Source of the DNA: Hysterium pulicare CBS 123377
Lineage: Eukaryota > Ascomycota > Dothideomycetes > Hysteriales > Hysteriaceae
Assembly (NCBI GenBank): GCA_000467715.1
Contig: AJFK01000085.1
Coordinates: 1 to 64,000, forward strand
DNA: 64,000 nucleotides
Direction of reading: 5' to 3'
In this document: positions 1-11,300 of the stretch, piece by piece
Numbering within the stretch: the first letter of the stretch is position 1
Layout: the number at the start of each line of letters is the position of its first letter
The notes under the pieces: model-generated
What the model was told of the DNA's origin: nothing
Databases searched by the model: none
The model's input: only the letters and a program-made list of their open reading frames with translations
Position numbers and translations under genes: made by a program

Positions 1-22
1 CTGACCTGCTTACTCTCTCTAG

Positions 23-1132
23 GCCACACATTCCGCTCCAAGTCCGCTGGAGCTTTCGGGCCGGACCTAGCCAAGAAGTTGTCGCAATTGGTGAAGATGG
101 AGAAAAACGTCATGCGCAGCATGGAGCTTGTCTCGAGGGAGAGGATGGAAGTTGCCGTAAGCTACCTGCGTAGTATCGCCAAACATTCATCACAGACACT
201 GACTTAACTAAGCAACAATTGTCCATCTGGGGCGAGGCCTGCGACGATGACGTTTCCGATGTCACTGACAAGCTCGGTGTTTTGATCTATGAGATTGGAG
301 AGCTCGAAGATCAATTCGTTGATCGATACGACCAATATCGTGTTACAATCAAAAGTATCCGGAACATTGAGGCATCAGTTCAGCCTAGCCGTGACAGTAC
401 GTTTATAATTCACACACCAATTCTCCCTGTTGCGAGTGACTGACGACCGGTTATAGGGAAACAAAAGATCACCGACCAAATTGCGCAATTGAAATACAAG
501 GAGCCAAACTCCCCTAAAATCGTTGTCCTCGAACAAGAGCTCGTCCGAGCTGAAGCCGAATCCCTCGTCGCCGAAGCTCAGCTTTCCAACATCACTCGTG
601 AGAAGCTCAAGGCTGCGTTCACTTATCAATTCGATGCCCTCCGTGAGCATTGCGAGAAACTGGCCATCATTGCTGGTTATGGCAAACACCTCCTTGAATT
701 GGTCGATGATACCCCTGTTACCCCAGGAGAGACTAGAAATGCTTATGATGGTTATGAGGCTAGCAAAGCGTGAGTTTTCTACTTATCTTAAGGAACCCTT
801 TGGATACGTTGCTAATGGGGGTTTATAGTATCATCCAAGACTGCGAAGACGCTCTTACCAACTGGGTCCAACAAAATGCCGCCGTAACCTCCAAGCTTTC
901 CACCCGTGCCCGCACTCTTTCGCAGCGCCGCCGCAACCAGGCTCGCCACCAGGGTGAGGGTGTTGATCTCTCCCACCAGGATCAACCCCTTGAGAATAGG
1001 GGGTCCGACCTTTGGATTCCGGCCTCCCAGCACCAAGGCAATGGCTATGAGGACGAGGAAGAAGAAGAAGATGCCCCGTCTACAGTCAATGAGTCAAGGG
1101 GTAGGGAGGACGAGAGAGCCGTTGCAGCGTAA
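23..1132 (+). CDS. PIL1: Eisosome core component Pil1/Lsp1 (5' end cut off by window)
   Basis: BAR-domain protein that assembles the furrow-like eisosomes under the fungal plasma membrane. Four exons are visible: 23-156, 213-396, 457-769 and 829-1132, with GT..AG introns that keep the phase. The translated product begins in HTFRSKSAGAFGPDLAKK, the conserved early part of Pil1/Lsp1, so only the first few dozen residues lie upstream of the window. The middle (SIWGEACDDDVSDVTDKLG, then the KYKEPNSPKIVVLEQELVRA segment) is the charged helical BAR core that binds phosphoinositides. The tail is low-complexity and acidic (run of Glu/Asp), as is usual. Pil1 and Lsp1 are paralogues, and I cannot tell which this is. 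Family assignment is secure. Confidence 0.95.
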
Positions 1133-1734
1133 TTTAGTAACCAGAAAAGGGGTGGAGAGGAGGTGATTTTCCATCCACATAGTATACCCCGGTTGAATGA
1201 ATTGATACTCTAATGGTCTTGTGGTTCGGTTGGATGGATGGATGATTGGGATGTTCGGAATGAAGGGCAAAGTTTTGTTCTTGGGCAAATGAGTTGACGG
1301 CTGGTACACATTTTCCTGTCTTCCTTTTTTCCTTGATCTGGAAGATCGTGAGAGAATGTATGATTCTTTTTTCGATCGAGCAATATGTAGTAGTATGAAA
1401 TTAATCTGTTTAACTATGTTTCGCGCCGTACTATATATGACTTTTTAGGTGGTGGACAAGTATATATAAAGCTAATTTACTAATATCTAGATAGGGGTGC
1501 TGTAGTAAATTAATAATGAAATTTCTTTAACTAGGTGCGGTGTGCTGTGCGACTTTTGACGTGGTGAACGTATTTCATATGAGCCTTGTACGCGGACCTA
1601 TTACCCCTATAGCTTACCAGGCATACTGCACATGAACATAATTCCAAGATACTTGAATTAGGATACTAAGAAATTATCCTACTATTTCTACAATTATTCG
1701 AATTATCCTAAGTTAGGAATCCACTATATACATC
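1133..1734. other. Convergent intergenic region, AT-rich
   Basis: This lies between the 3' ends of the eisosome gene and SAM37. It is AT-rich from about 1430, with TATATA and TTAATAAT stretches and short inverted pieces such as TTAGGATA/TATCCTA. It probably holds both 3' UTRs. No gene is seen. Confidence 0.6.
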
Positions 1735-3403
1735 CTACCTCCTCTCCCCAACCCCCTCAACCTCAACATCCACTACATTCGCAGTCCCATTCTCGCCCGA
1801 ACCCCCAACATTCCCTACGCTCATCTGTTCCTGCATCCTGGCCCTCCACTCGTTCTCCGTCCTCATCTCGTCCGCAAATACGTTTAGAAAATCGCTTGCG
1901 GAGCCTGCACCTAGTCCGAATCCTGATTCTGCTTCTGGTTCTGATCTTCCGGAAGCCATGTGCGGTCGCTCTGCTTGGAAGACCAGGTCTTCGGTGCGTG
2001 GGGAGCGGTGGTGGTATAGCGCTGCTCCGATGAGGGAGGAGAAGAGGGTTGTTGAGATGGCGAGGAGAGTGTTGAGGAGGAGAGGGGAGGGCAGGGAGGA
2101 GGGGGAGACGGGAGAGCTTGAAGAGCGGGTGGAGGAAGATATGGTTGGTCGAGTTTTGAAGAGAGAAGAGAAGAGAGGGATATTTGAGCCGATCTCCTTT
2201 GTTGCTTTCACGACACCGGAGGGTATTGTTCTGGTAGGTAAAGGACGCCATGGAAGTCGTAGGCCTAGCCCTTGAACATATGCCTCAATCTCAGCATCGG
2301 TACCCTGATGCGCGGAGAGTGACCATATGTCTTCGGCTTTGACAACCTCCCCACCAAGCAGCGCCTCCCTCATCCGCCAAATATACTTTACCAGCCTGGG
2401 ATATCTCGCTTGCAGCGCCTCCTTCAACCACGCTTGCGGCATCTCTGGGTATAGCATTAAGCTCAGATACCCGAAGGCTAGACAATCCAAACTATTCGGC
2501 GCATCCTCGCTCAACAAATAATCTTTCTTTCCAAGCAGCTCCGAGAGCGGCTCCAGAAGCTCATTCGCTAAAGCATCAAGTCTGAATCTTGCAGCGTACA
2601 CAGGTGAACTGAGTAACCCCTTCCCACACCCTAATCGAAGTATATTGGGTTTGCTTGTGCGAGCATCTGAGGGTAAACCGGATGCTTTCTTGGCCGCTTC
2701 AAACTCGTTACTTAGACTCGCACCGCCAGGACCGATCTCGCGGCTCTCGAGACCTGCAGAATCGACTTCGAGTTGGTTTAGGCCGAGGTGAGCTGTTCGT
2801 TGGCGAGCGACTTCACGACGTGCGGGAGGGATCGTGTAGTTTGTGTACCAGGGAAGGAGGGCGGTATAGGCGGGCGCGGTGTAATTGGAGTAGTTCTCGT
2901 GGGAGATGTAGAGGGAGAGGTCGAGGAGGGGTGTGGCGGTTGATTGGAGGAGAGATGAAAAGCTGGTACGCAGAATATGGTCAATATGTAACCGGTATAA
3001 TTTTCTGCAAAGTGATGCGGAGATGTACGAATGCGAACTTACGCAATGCTGTCTGTGTGTTGTTCGTTTATGAGATTAGAATCGAGGTTGTGAGGCTCAG
3101 AGGAATGGTTTTTGAGATGTGATATTATATTCCGGAAGCCAGCTACCCATTTTGAACCGTCGTAGAGCGCAGGAAACTCATCTGATAGACCATGTTAGTA
3201 AAAACAGAACTAGATCATTGGTGAATGAGTAGCGGAGAGGAACTGACGGACGCACGGTAGGGGTTGCGAGCAGTGTCATGATCAGCTATAAGTACCCATT
3301 GATCTTTTGGTACAGTGCGATTGAGATACGCAATTGTAGCTATGCATTCGGCGTCTATGGAGGGCAGTCCGAATGCTGGTCCCCAGACGTGAAGCTCCAA
3401 CAT
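1735..3403 (-). CDS. SAM37: Mitochondrial outer-membrane SAM/TOB complex subunit Sam37 (Tom37/metaxin family)
   Basis: Metaxin-family subunit of the sorting and assembly machinery that inserts beta-barrel proteins into the mitochondrial outer membrane. Exons on the minus strand: 3403-3256, 3181-3043 and 2962-1735; phases agree and give about 504 residues. The N-terminus (MLELHVWGPAFGLPSIDAEC) is the typical Tom37 N-terminal thioredoxin-like domain; exon 2 carries FPALYDGSKWVAGFRNII. The middle (NSLDCLAFGYLSLMLYPEMP) is the GST-C-like part of metaxins. Near the C-terminus is a hydrophobic stretch (LLLNTLLAISTTLFSSLIGA) that could be a membrane anchor, followed by an acidic tail. An in-frame ATG seven codons upstream (3424) exists, but the family start fits 3403. 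It is divergent to the next gene. Confidence 0.88.
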
Positions 3404-3766
3404 CGTTCTTACCTTGGAGCTCACGTTGCCATTCGTTTAGGGGAAAAGACCAATGAGTGCAATCTCAATTAAGCAGAATCAAAGACCACTGTTAGATTTG
3501 CTGTAGGAATTGAGTGGTAGATGGTCATGAACGAAAGGGGTTGTTCAACAAAGATTTAATGATGAAGCTCAAGAGAAACGGTGCGCCACGCCTTGGCGCA
3601 CCGCCACAGAATCCGAAAGTTCTACAACTCTTGCAACAACTACCACTACAACTCTTCCTACTCACCAGTTCTGCGGGGTGTCGTCGTCCTCCCCCAAGAG
3701 TATTCAAATTAGCTGCCGTGCAGTGAAACGTCAGCTTGCGCGATATCAGCATGTAAAAGCTTAGAA
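3404..3766. promoter_or_regulatory. Divergent promoter region between SAM37 and the 3767 gene
   Basis: A 363-base interval between two start codons, so it must hold both promoters. It contains a perfect inverted repeat at 3579-3603 (listed separately). No clear TATA box was found. Confidence 0.5.
3579..3603. repeat. Perfect 10-bp inverted repeat with 5-base loop
   Basis: The arms are CGGTGCGCCA and TGGCGCACCG, separated by CGCCT. They are exact reverse complements and could be a palindromic protein-binding site or a hairpin in a 5' UTR of the gene starting at 3767. Seen directly; function unknown. Confidence 0.75.
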
Positions 3767-4765
3767 ATGGCGCCGCTTCGCAGATACCTCCGCATCACAA
3801 AGCACTCTGTTTTGGAAGTGCGTATCTACCTTGACCGCCCGTCTGACGCCGAAGCCTGGCTCCTACGACGCGACAACCCCGCTCTTCCACGAGTGATTGA
3901 AGCTGTGCGACCCCTGGTCCTACCCAAACTTCGGGAAGAAAATGAACGAGCAAAGGGTAGAAAGGCAAGGAAGAAGGGAGTCAAGGATGTCGTGGCCGAG
4001 GGTGAGTTCGCACGATAAGCACGCAGTCCAGCATGGATAGGTATTCTAGAGAACCCTGGGTTATGCACATTGGGCACAGAGTTGAGTCGTATTCAACTCG
4101 AATCTTAGTCAGATTGCTAATGCATTGTTTGAACTACAGATGATTTTGAAGTATCCATTTTCCTGACGGAGCTGTCCTCACGCCACTCCCTCTTGACAAA
4201 GCTGAAGGACTTCAAGGAAAAACCCCGTCTGCAAAGCAACTCGGGGAAACTCACAAGCTGGCTTACGACTGGGACAAGTGAGCAGCCAGTGGTGGTACCT
4301 GACGAGAGCGATGGCCCGGTAATCATCAGAGAAGAAGACGAGGATCAAACTATCAACCTGGACGATATCCCTGAAGCGAGTAGTGAGGAGGATGCTTTTG
4401 AGACCTCCATCCGCCCTAATCGTCGCAGCAAACGGAGGCGGCAGCAGAGTGAAGCATCGAATAGCGGAGGTGACTCCGACGGGGAAACTCATTCCGCTCA
4501 GGGCCCTACGGTGAAACGCAAAAAGCAGAAGGAGGATGATCAGGAATCCGAGATGCGGGATGATAAGAAGAAACTGGGGGTAAATACCTCGTATGATGGT
4601 TTTAGTATTTACGGCCGCATTCTTTGCTTGGTTGTGAAGCGGAAAGGTTCAAGGGCCACGGCGGGAGGAAGCGGAGTGCCAGTTTCCAGTCAGCAAATGC
4701 TCGAGAATTGGGTGTCTACGCAAGCCGCGGCCGAGCAAGGCGACGTCGAAGATGACAACGGGTGA
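3767..4765 (+). CDS. Conserved fungal protein of unknown function, probably nuclear
   Basis: Two exons, 3767-4001 and 4140-4765 (intron GTGAGT..TACAG, phase kept), about 286 residues. The N-terminal ~110 residues (MAPLRRYLRITKHSVLEVRI through DDFEVSIFLTELSSRHSLLT) look like a compact folded domain, which I believe is conserved in Pezizomycotina, but I do not recognise a named family. After it come GKLTSWLTTGT, a Val-Val-Val-Pro-Asp-Glu stretch like a SUMO-interacting motif, then acidic and Arg/Lys-rich tracts (RRSKRRRQQ; KRKKQK) like nuclear localisation signals. The C-terminal QQMLENWV is loosely PIP-box-like. A spliced alternative end (donor at the GGGTGAGACG near 4760, acceptor near 4798) would end at about 4825. 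The motif readings are inference. Confidence 0.75.
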
Positions 4766-7700
4766 GACGCCCAGTTCATTGCCTTATCGCAACGTAGTAT
4801 TACACAATGAACAGTACGATGAGTAAACATGAGAACACCAAGATGAACCCATTAAGAAGCAAGAATAGTAGCGCTACTATTGTGCTTTCCAAATCTTTCC
4901 CTCCACACCCGGGCAACCAGCCGTCGTGCTGGCTACCACGTGGGTGCACAGTCGATATCGATGATCTGCAAACTGACGAACGGACCCCAATGCGGTATTG
5001 CAGTTTCCTATGGCAGACGAGGCTGCATATCTATTTGCCTGTATTCTTTGTTTCCGGTATCGCAATAGAAGGATTCGGATGCAAGGGAAATATCCAAACT
5101 GTCTTTCATGCACAGTGACTAGATAGGCATATTGTTTAATATGGCTCCCGTCGTTCGCATAGTGTTCCCATGGCGGCTTCTTGGAGTCTGCGCAAAGCTG
5201 CAACTTTTCGTGGCCATTGAGCCTATGCCGAAAGTGTTGTATACACAGAACTGGGTCTTTGATAGACGAGAAAAAGGCACATCTTGCGAAGTGCCATTCT
5301 GATCGACGATGTGTACTCCGGCCCCTTCATTCATTCAACTGTTACACCAACTCCAGTATTCTCCTTGACAGATTGTGAGTAAATTGCGCAGTTGACGTAC
5401 GCAAAAGATAACGTTGCTGGAAAGCCGTACCGAGCCTGAGAATCAGGCCAGATCTTGACATGAACGCTACTCCCTATGAAGCACTCCCGCAGCGAATCAG
5501 CCATAGAAACATATGTGCAGCAAAGCTGGCTTTGGCGAAAGCGGGATGCCATTAATTAAGGCGTTCCTCCTGCTTGGTAACTTCACTTTAGCTCCCATCA
5601 CACGTGTGCGCCACATTGGTGCCATTTGGCAAGCTTGTGAGGCTGGCGCTGCTCTTTACGAGCTGGACCTGCTTCTGCCCGCCCGCACCGGTGTGTGAAA
5701 TTGTGGATGGTGTATTGAGAGCTTCCAGACTCCAATTCAATATCCACCCCAGACGGTGACACCGATGTTTGCATAGCTGAAATCAAGAATGCGCACCCTT
5801 TTGTAGCTGAGGACCCGCAGCCAACATGGTGACTTGCAGCAGCCACAGCATGGACGGGACGCATTGATGACCTGATGGCCAAGCGTTATTCCTTCTCTCC
5901 GCAACAACCGTATTGCTGGAAAATGATGCATACTACGGAGTATTGGTTGAGCAATCTGACAGAGACGGCGAGATTGGCGTCGCAGGAATTGATTTCTTTG
6001 CAACAGATGAAGCGCCATAAGGAAGTAACACGGTCTCCACACTCCTGCTGTGCGACGATAGGAGATAGCAATGGTCGTACGAGGCTAGCGATTAGGTCGT
6101 CTGACTTGTGTGCGCTTTTCTTCGGTGCCTTAGAATTGCCTTGTCGATGAAGGTTGAGGATGTAGCGAAGTTGTCTTGGATTAAGCTTTGACACGTTGGA
6201 GCCCCTGACGATCAGATTCGGCAACTACTATGCTACGCTATTGTGTTCGCCAGCAGGTTACTTCTGACGTCTGCACGGGAACCTGCATCAAAGGATGCAC
6301 AGGGAAGATGCAGAAAAGGACAGGAAAGAAATCATGATGCGCACAAGGAAAAGAGGCGACGATGCACATGGCAGGCGGTCAGGCCGATCCAAAAGCAACC
6401 AGCCGCTGTGTTTGCGACTGTTCGTTTCAGAAAAATTTGGCGCCGTGGCGTGAATAGATCCCAGCTTCCACGTGCGAATTCTTCCTTTGCTGGGGCATGC
6501 ATGCTTTTGCGTCTGCAGCAAGCCAGGATGCAAATTGGAGACTGTGCGCCAGATTCTGGCGATGCGCCCTCAGCCAACACTTATTTGTCGTTACGGGTTT
6601 GCCGGAGCTACGTGATGGGATGTCCCTAGACAGCTAGTTAAGGCGGCTATGCGAACACCTCCATGGTAGTCGTCATCATCGCACGATGGTTTTACGAACG
6701 ATTGTTCGGGGTGGAGGCAGAGGAAGAAAAAGCCTCTGGGAATAAGGTGACGGTGTTGGCAATTGCCCAGTCAGACGTCCGAATCCGAGAGATCAACAAG
6801 GATGACGAAGCCTTCAATGACCAGTTTTAGCATGAAAGTCCACGGAAATACGAGGGCTCAAAAAGAGGCAGCAACCGACAAAAACAATTTTCTCTCGGCC
6901 GCCAAGTTCGTGATTTCGCCAGGCCATCCCTACAGCGTCTTCCCGCCGGCCACCGAGGCTCCAGCATTGCTGGCACGGAGTAAAGAGAGTCATGCCCGGG
7001 TGCCCCTTACATGACAAAGTCCTAGCGATCACATAGCGACGGCGAAAAGCTCCTGAAGGACAGGGGCCTGGGCAAGCGACGACAATTTCCACAGAGGGAG
7101 ATGAGATGGAATGCCGGGAGAAGAGCGGTAGAAGACGCCGGAGCGCTGGGCCAAACCGGAGCGAGCAAGGTGGTCAGAAGTGCCGGCCCAAAGCAGGCAA
7201 ACGCTCAGTTCGTTGCCACGCTGCGGCGGGGGCTCGTGGCTGTCTGGGTGTCACGTCAAATTTCTGATACAGGAGAGTGCGGATCCTCCTTTCCTGTTCC
7301 TGAAGAGTGGCAGGCGCATCACACAACGCTGCCTGTCCGCACGCCTTACCGCACCGCACCATGGCCTCGTAGTTCCGAGTCATCCTCGCACTAGCAACTC
7401 GCTATTCTGGGCTGCAAACGCTTTGCAACAGGCGTCTCGTACGCTGCTGCATGTAATCCTGCTTACTGTTCGTGATGTCAGAACGAGGCCCTCGATAATG
7501 CTGCATGGCAATCTTGGTAGGGCCTGCTCGGCGACGCACGGCACATCTATTTTTTCCCTTTTCCTTGTCGCGAGTACGGAGGCTGATGCACGCCCCGGGA
7601 TTGGATGATGGATCAGCGCGATCTTCACACAGTCACGAGGAGCGATGAAACGCTTGCGAGAGCAATCGTCTCCGTGTTTATTCCCATCTGAGTGCTAAAT
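4766..7700. other. Gene-free part of the 9-kb convergent interval, left section
   Basis: No open frame here has recognisable domains, fungal codon character, or a chain of matching splice sites. Composition is ordinary (not strongly AT-rich), unlike the right section. The frames present are all short and overlap on both strands. I see no supported gene. Confidence 0.55.
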
Positions 7701-7912
7701 GATCCCGGCATGAGCGATGTTTCTGGCTCATGCACGGTTTAGGGAGCCCACCTATCCGTGCTGCCCTCCACCGCCCGAGCTTCTCTCCTTTTTCCAAGCA
7801 GCCAGCCCGACGCCTCAGCTCACCGCCATGGCCTACCCTGTCTGGCATTACACCATCGTCAAGGCAGGCTGACCGACAAAATGACCTCTTTTCCAATTTT
7901 TGCTGCACAGAC

Positions 7913-7919
7913 ATAAATA
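7913..7919 (+). promoter_or_regulatory. TATA-like element upstream of the small ORF at 8126
   Basis: ATAAATA is followed by strongly pyrimidine-rich DNA (7920-8110), the usual look of a fungal core promoter and 5' UTR. It is about 210 bases before the ATG at 8126. Inference from composition. Confidence 0.35.
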
Positions 7920-7939
7920 CCTGCCTTCCCTTCCTCCCT

Positions 7940-7996
7940 ATGGCCAATTTGTTTCATCACCGCATTCAAACACCCATCTTCACTCTCCTACACTGA
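7940..7996 (+). other. Possible 18-codon upstream ORF
   Basis: ATG at 7940 with a stop ending at 7996 gives an 18-residue frame (MANLFHHRIQTPIFTLLH). It lies in the putative leader of the small ORF at 8126. It could act as an upstream ORF if the leader is transcribed; this is unproven. Confidence 0.25.
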
Positions 7997-8125
7997 GGCA
8001 GTGCCAAACATCCATATACTCTTCTAATACCCGCATCTCGCAACCAAATCAACAGCCCAAACCTCGCCTGCAGCCCACTCTACATCCTCACTGCTATCCA
8101 ATTACTCAAATTGACCTTATATACA

Positions 8126-8227
8126 ATGGTTGCCTTCATCGACGACTCCATCATGTCTATCGCCAACCTTCCTCCTTGCCCAGGACCACCACCAACTCGC
8201 CCTCTTCCTCCAGTCCCGTCCAAATAG
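8126..8227 (+). CDS. Candidate small protein, 33 residues, proline-rich with SH3-ligand-like motif
   Basis: ATG in a good context (ATACAATGG) opens a 33-codon frame ending at TAG 8225-8227. The first half is MVAFIDDSIMSIANLPP; the second half is proline-rich and contains RPLPPVP, which matches the class I SH3 ligand pattern (R/K)xxPxxP. A TATA-like site and a CT-rich leader lie upstream. No longer frame with better character spans this place; a 207-residue frame overlaps it but is Ser/Pro/His-rich and looks like a by-product of the composition. There is no family recognition. It may be a real micropeptide gene, a coding exon of a larger spliced gene, or chance. Confidence 0.35.
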   Translation: MVAFIDDSIMSIANLPPCPGPPPTRPLPPVPSK

Positions 8228-11200
8228 AGGGTTTTGCTACCTTACAGCAATCCATCCAACCACCATCAAATCGCATCGGCTATTCTTTGAATCCTTTGAC
8301 CTGGCTTTCCACCGGCCCACTGCTCTTGTCTCCTCTTCTGGCCTGGCGTTTCGGCACTCTAGGCAGAAATATACGCCACATTCTACACCAACCTCTAATA
8401 CCCCTCGGTATACACTACGAAAGCCTGATCATGGTCAACCCAACAATCACTCAAGGCAGCCGACAAAGGCCCATGGCTGAGTTGCTTTGCATGCTGCAGC
8501 AGTGCGGCGTATCTGCATGTTGAGCACGATCAGATCTGGAGCCTTCTTATTGGTTATAACTCCTGCATGATACCCCAGTCGTCAGCTGTCACACGTCTCT
8601 ACGTCAACCAACTTTTACCGATAAGCACGTTAGGGCGATGCCCCCACAACTTTCAACCATCCCGCATCACAGCCTTACCACTCGTCACTGCACATCACCG
8701 GCTTGGGCATGCATCCTTATGCCTGCTGACACGGAGTCACATTTTCGGGTCTCCAGTCATCGTATCATGCCGCTACTGCCGCCTTGCATGGCCTTTGTTT
8801 CTGACTCAACTTCAGGTCTGGATTTGCTTGTTTCTCAAACACCGCTGGTTCGGATGGAAGGGTGCAACAGAGTTCGGGCCAACTCCTCATGGGTTTCACA
8901 CGCCGTTTAATATTCCAGCGTTTTTTTCTACCTTGTGTTTTTATCTGCATGAATTGGCGCGATGGAATTAATATACCTGGTAGACTGAGATAGGGCTGCC
9001 TATAGTGGAGTTTGCATTATCGGATATGGGAAATACGGAAATACCCAGCTGTCTATTCTAGATCATGGACATCATGACATCCCACGTCGTTACCTAGAAC
9101 TTGGCGACCGCAATAATATAATTGGCTTCGCAAACATCATGCCTATCTTCCAGTTGAATGTAATCAGGGCAAGCATACGGCATTCCAATGATCGAGATCC
9201 GTATACCGGCAATTGTCTGCCGTGTTGGTGACTACTGACGTGGAATTCTGGTCCTAAAACTCACCGTCTATTATCCGTCCCAGCCTCGTGACATCCCCAG
9301 ATGCTTGGATTGTTGGCAAGCGACCTTGTTCCCCACAAAGATCTTCCAACGTCAGCGAAACACGGTTTCGACCAGTATTGCGTTATGGGAGTCTGGAACG
9401 CATTATTCGCTCATCGTAGTCCTCAACTCCTTAAGCGTCGCTTTCGAAACCTGCCCAGCTCAGCGATGATACCGTATCCTTCCGTCCCTCGCCGTGCCGC
9501 GTCCTCGCCTCACCATTCGAAGTCGGCAATTACCAAACATAGACCAAGCAGCCTGGACCTGGTGCACACCTACTTCACGATACCCGGCAATACTTGGTGG
9601 ATTTATGCTCATGGAGCAAAAGAAAGTCTTTGAACCGCGCTGAGCCGACTGACTCCCTGACCGACAGGGCGCGCATAGGGCGCTTCATTCCTGGGATGTC
9701 TGGCAGGCACAATGATCGGCATCACACTCGCGTTCCTGATCCGAAAAGGGAACTGCCCTTTGCCCATCATCCTCCTCCAATCGCAGGATTTTCTGCAGCT
9801 CCATCATGGTGGTCTGAGAGCCTTGCCAGCCTGCTTTACCGTGCGTGCCAGGCACACGTGTGACAAAGATCGCCGTCTGAAAGTAAGATCGCAGCAATTT
9901 ATCCAGTCCCCCACGCCCAATTCATCATCATGCGATCCCCACAACTCATTTCGGTGTGGGCTGCAGTACGTAGCATGCGCATGACCGCCGCCTGGCCTTG
10001 CTCAGGGCTCACATCTCCACCCCGCCATGTGATGTGGGAAGGGGGTGCAAAGGTCGGCGGAATGCTCTTTTCGGTCAAGTACCCCTGGAAATAATCACTT
10101 TGCAGGTTATATCGAGCCGGGTTGCCGGAAACGTGGTGCAGCTCGTACCGAATACATGGAATGAGCTGTGAGAACATTATCGGATAACTCCAGGAGAGCC
10201 ATTTCAGTTCAATTATGCCGGTGGCACTATGATACTACAAGTTGTGATATTGCTCGTTCTGGGCGCCAAATCGATCCTTCTGGCGGTGAAGGACTATTTT
10301 CAGCGGCAACTCGCCCGGCACAATAATATCAATGCCTATTAAGCCTCAGGATGCAAACTGTGTGATCAAATGTTGGAATGCGGTAGTTATCTCCCCGGAC
10401 ATTCGACCGAATGCTCGGGTACAGGTGTTCACCAACCTTCAGCAAGCGAGTCCACCTCATTCTCAACCTTGGAACTTCTTGTGATCGTCACATCTCACGC
10501 AATTAACACTCCTCACTTTCAGCTTTCAATTACGCACATGCCGAAATGCTATCTCCACATTTCCAACGGTGTCCAATTGTGGGAATTCAAAAGCGCCTCC
10601 ATTCTGACATTCTATCTGACCAGTCACAACTCCAGGAAGTGCCGCCATGGTGCGGGCATGCCGTCCACCAAAATACAGTAGCTGCAACTAACCTAAACTT
10701 TAACTTTCACCTAACAGTGCGGGCTCGGGTCTCGGACTCGCTCCGCTGCGTGAAGCAGCTGTTGGGATTCCATCAACCACGGTTACGGTACGGGTACACG
10801 GTACGGGACATTCACGCCTCGCGGAAGCGGGGAGTTGGATTAGATACCGAGACTTTCTTTCAAGCGGTACACCATTGCTAGTTCCCATCTCAACAGTCAA
10901 ATTAAGAGCTGCCCTAATAGTTCGGCAAATCCAACGAACCGTATTTCAACTACATGGATAAGGTTTCCGTTGCGAAGGAGTTGTGGAGCTTCATGCATCT
11001 CGCTTTCTCTTTCAACGTCTCCACCTGAGGCTTGGCCGGGGCACTCCGCATTCCCACCACTCAGACGTCCAAGCCACAAGTGCACGCCTTGAATCCTCAC
11101 TTTCGGTCCTTTCAGTATCCTCGATCCTCGATCACATCTTCATCACATCTCACATACGCTTAGCAATAAGAACACCAGCTAGGGCGAGAATGCGAGTCCG

Positions 11201-11300
11201 ATTACGAATACGATCTAGATGTGACAAGTGGATCGAAAAGCTCTTCCAAACGAAGCCCGCAAGCCAAAGCAGTCCTTCTCATAGTAACTTTTCATCCAAT
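8228..11300. other. Gene-free part of the 9-kb convergent interval, middle section
   Basis: Mixed composition and many short overlapping frames, none with a recognisable domain. Near 10780-10815 there is a small cluster of GGTACGG/GGTACGGG copies. No gene can be supported; a noncoding transcript from the promoter-like segment at 7.9 kb could run into this part. Confidence 0.5.

Noticed and set aside
2655-3122. A 155-codon plus-strand frame
   Set aside because: It is antisense to SAM37 exons 2 and 3 and one intron; the minus strand holds the metaxin family sequence.
7900-8523. A 207-codon plus-strand frame in the desert
   Set aside because: It is Ser/Pro/His-rich, starts in a pyrimidine-rich leader, and has no recognisable domain; the composition explains it. 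The small frame at 8126 in another phase fits a coding start better.
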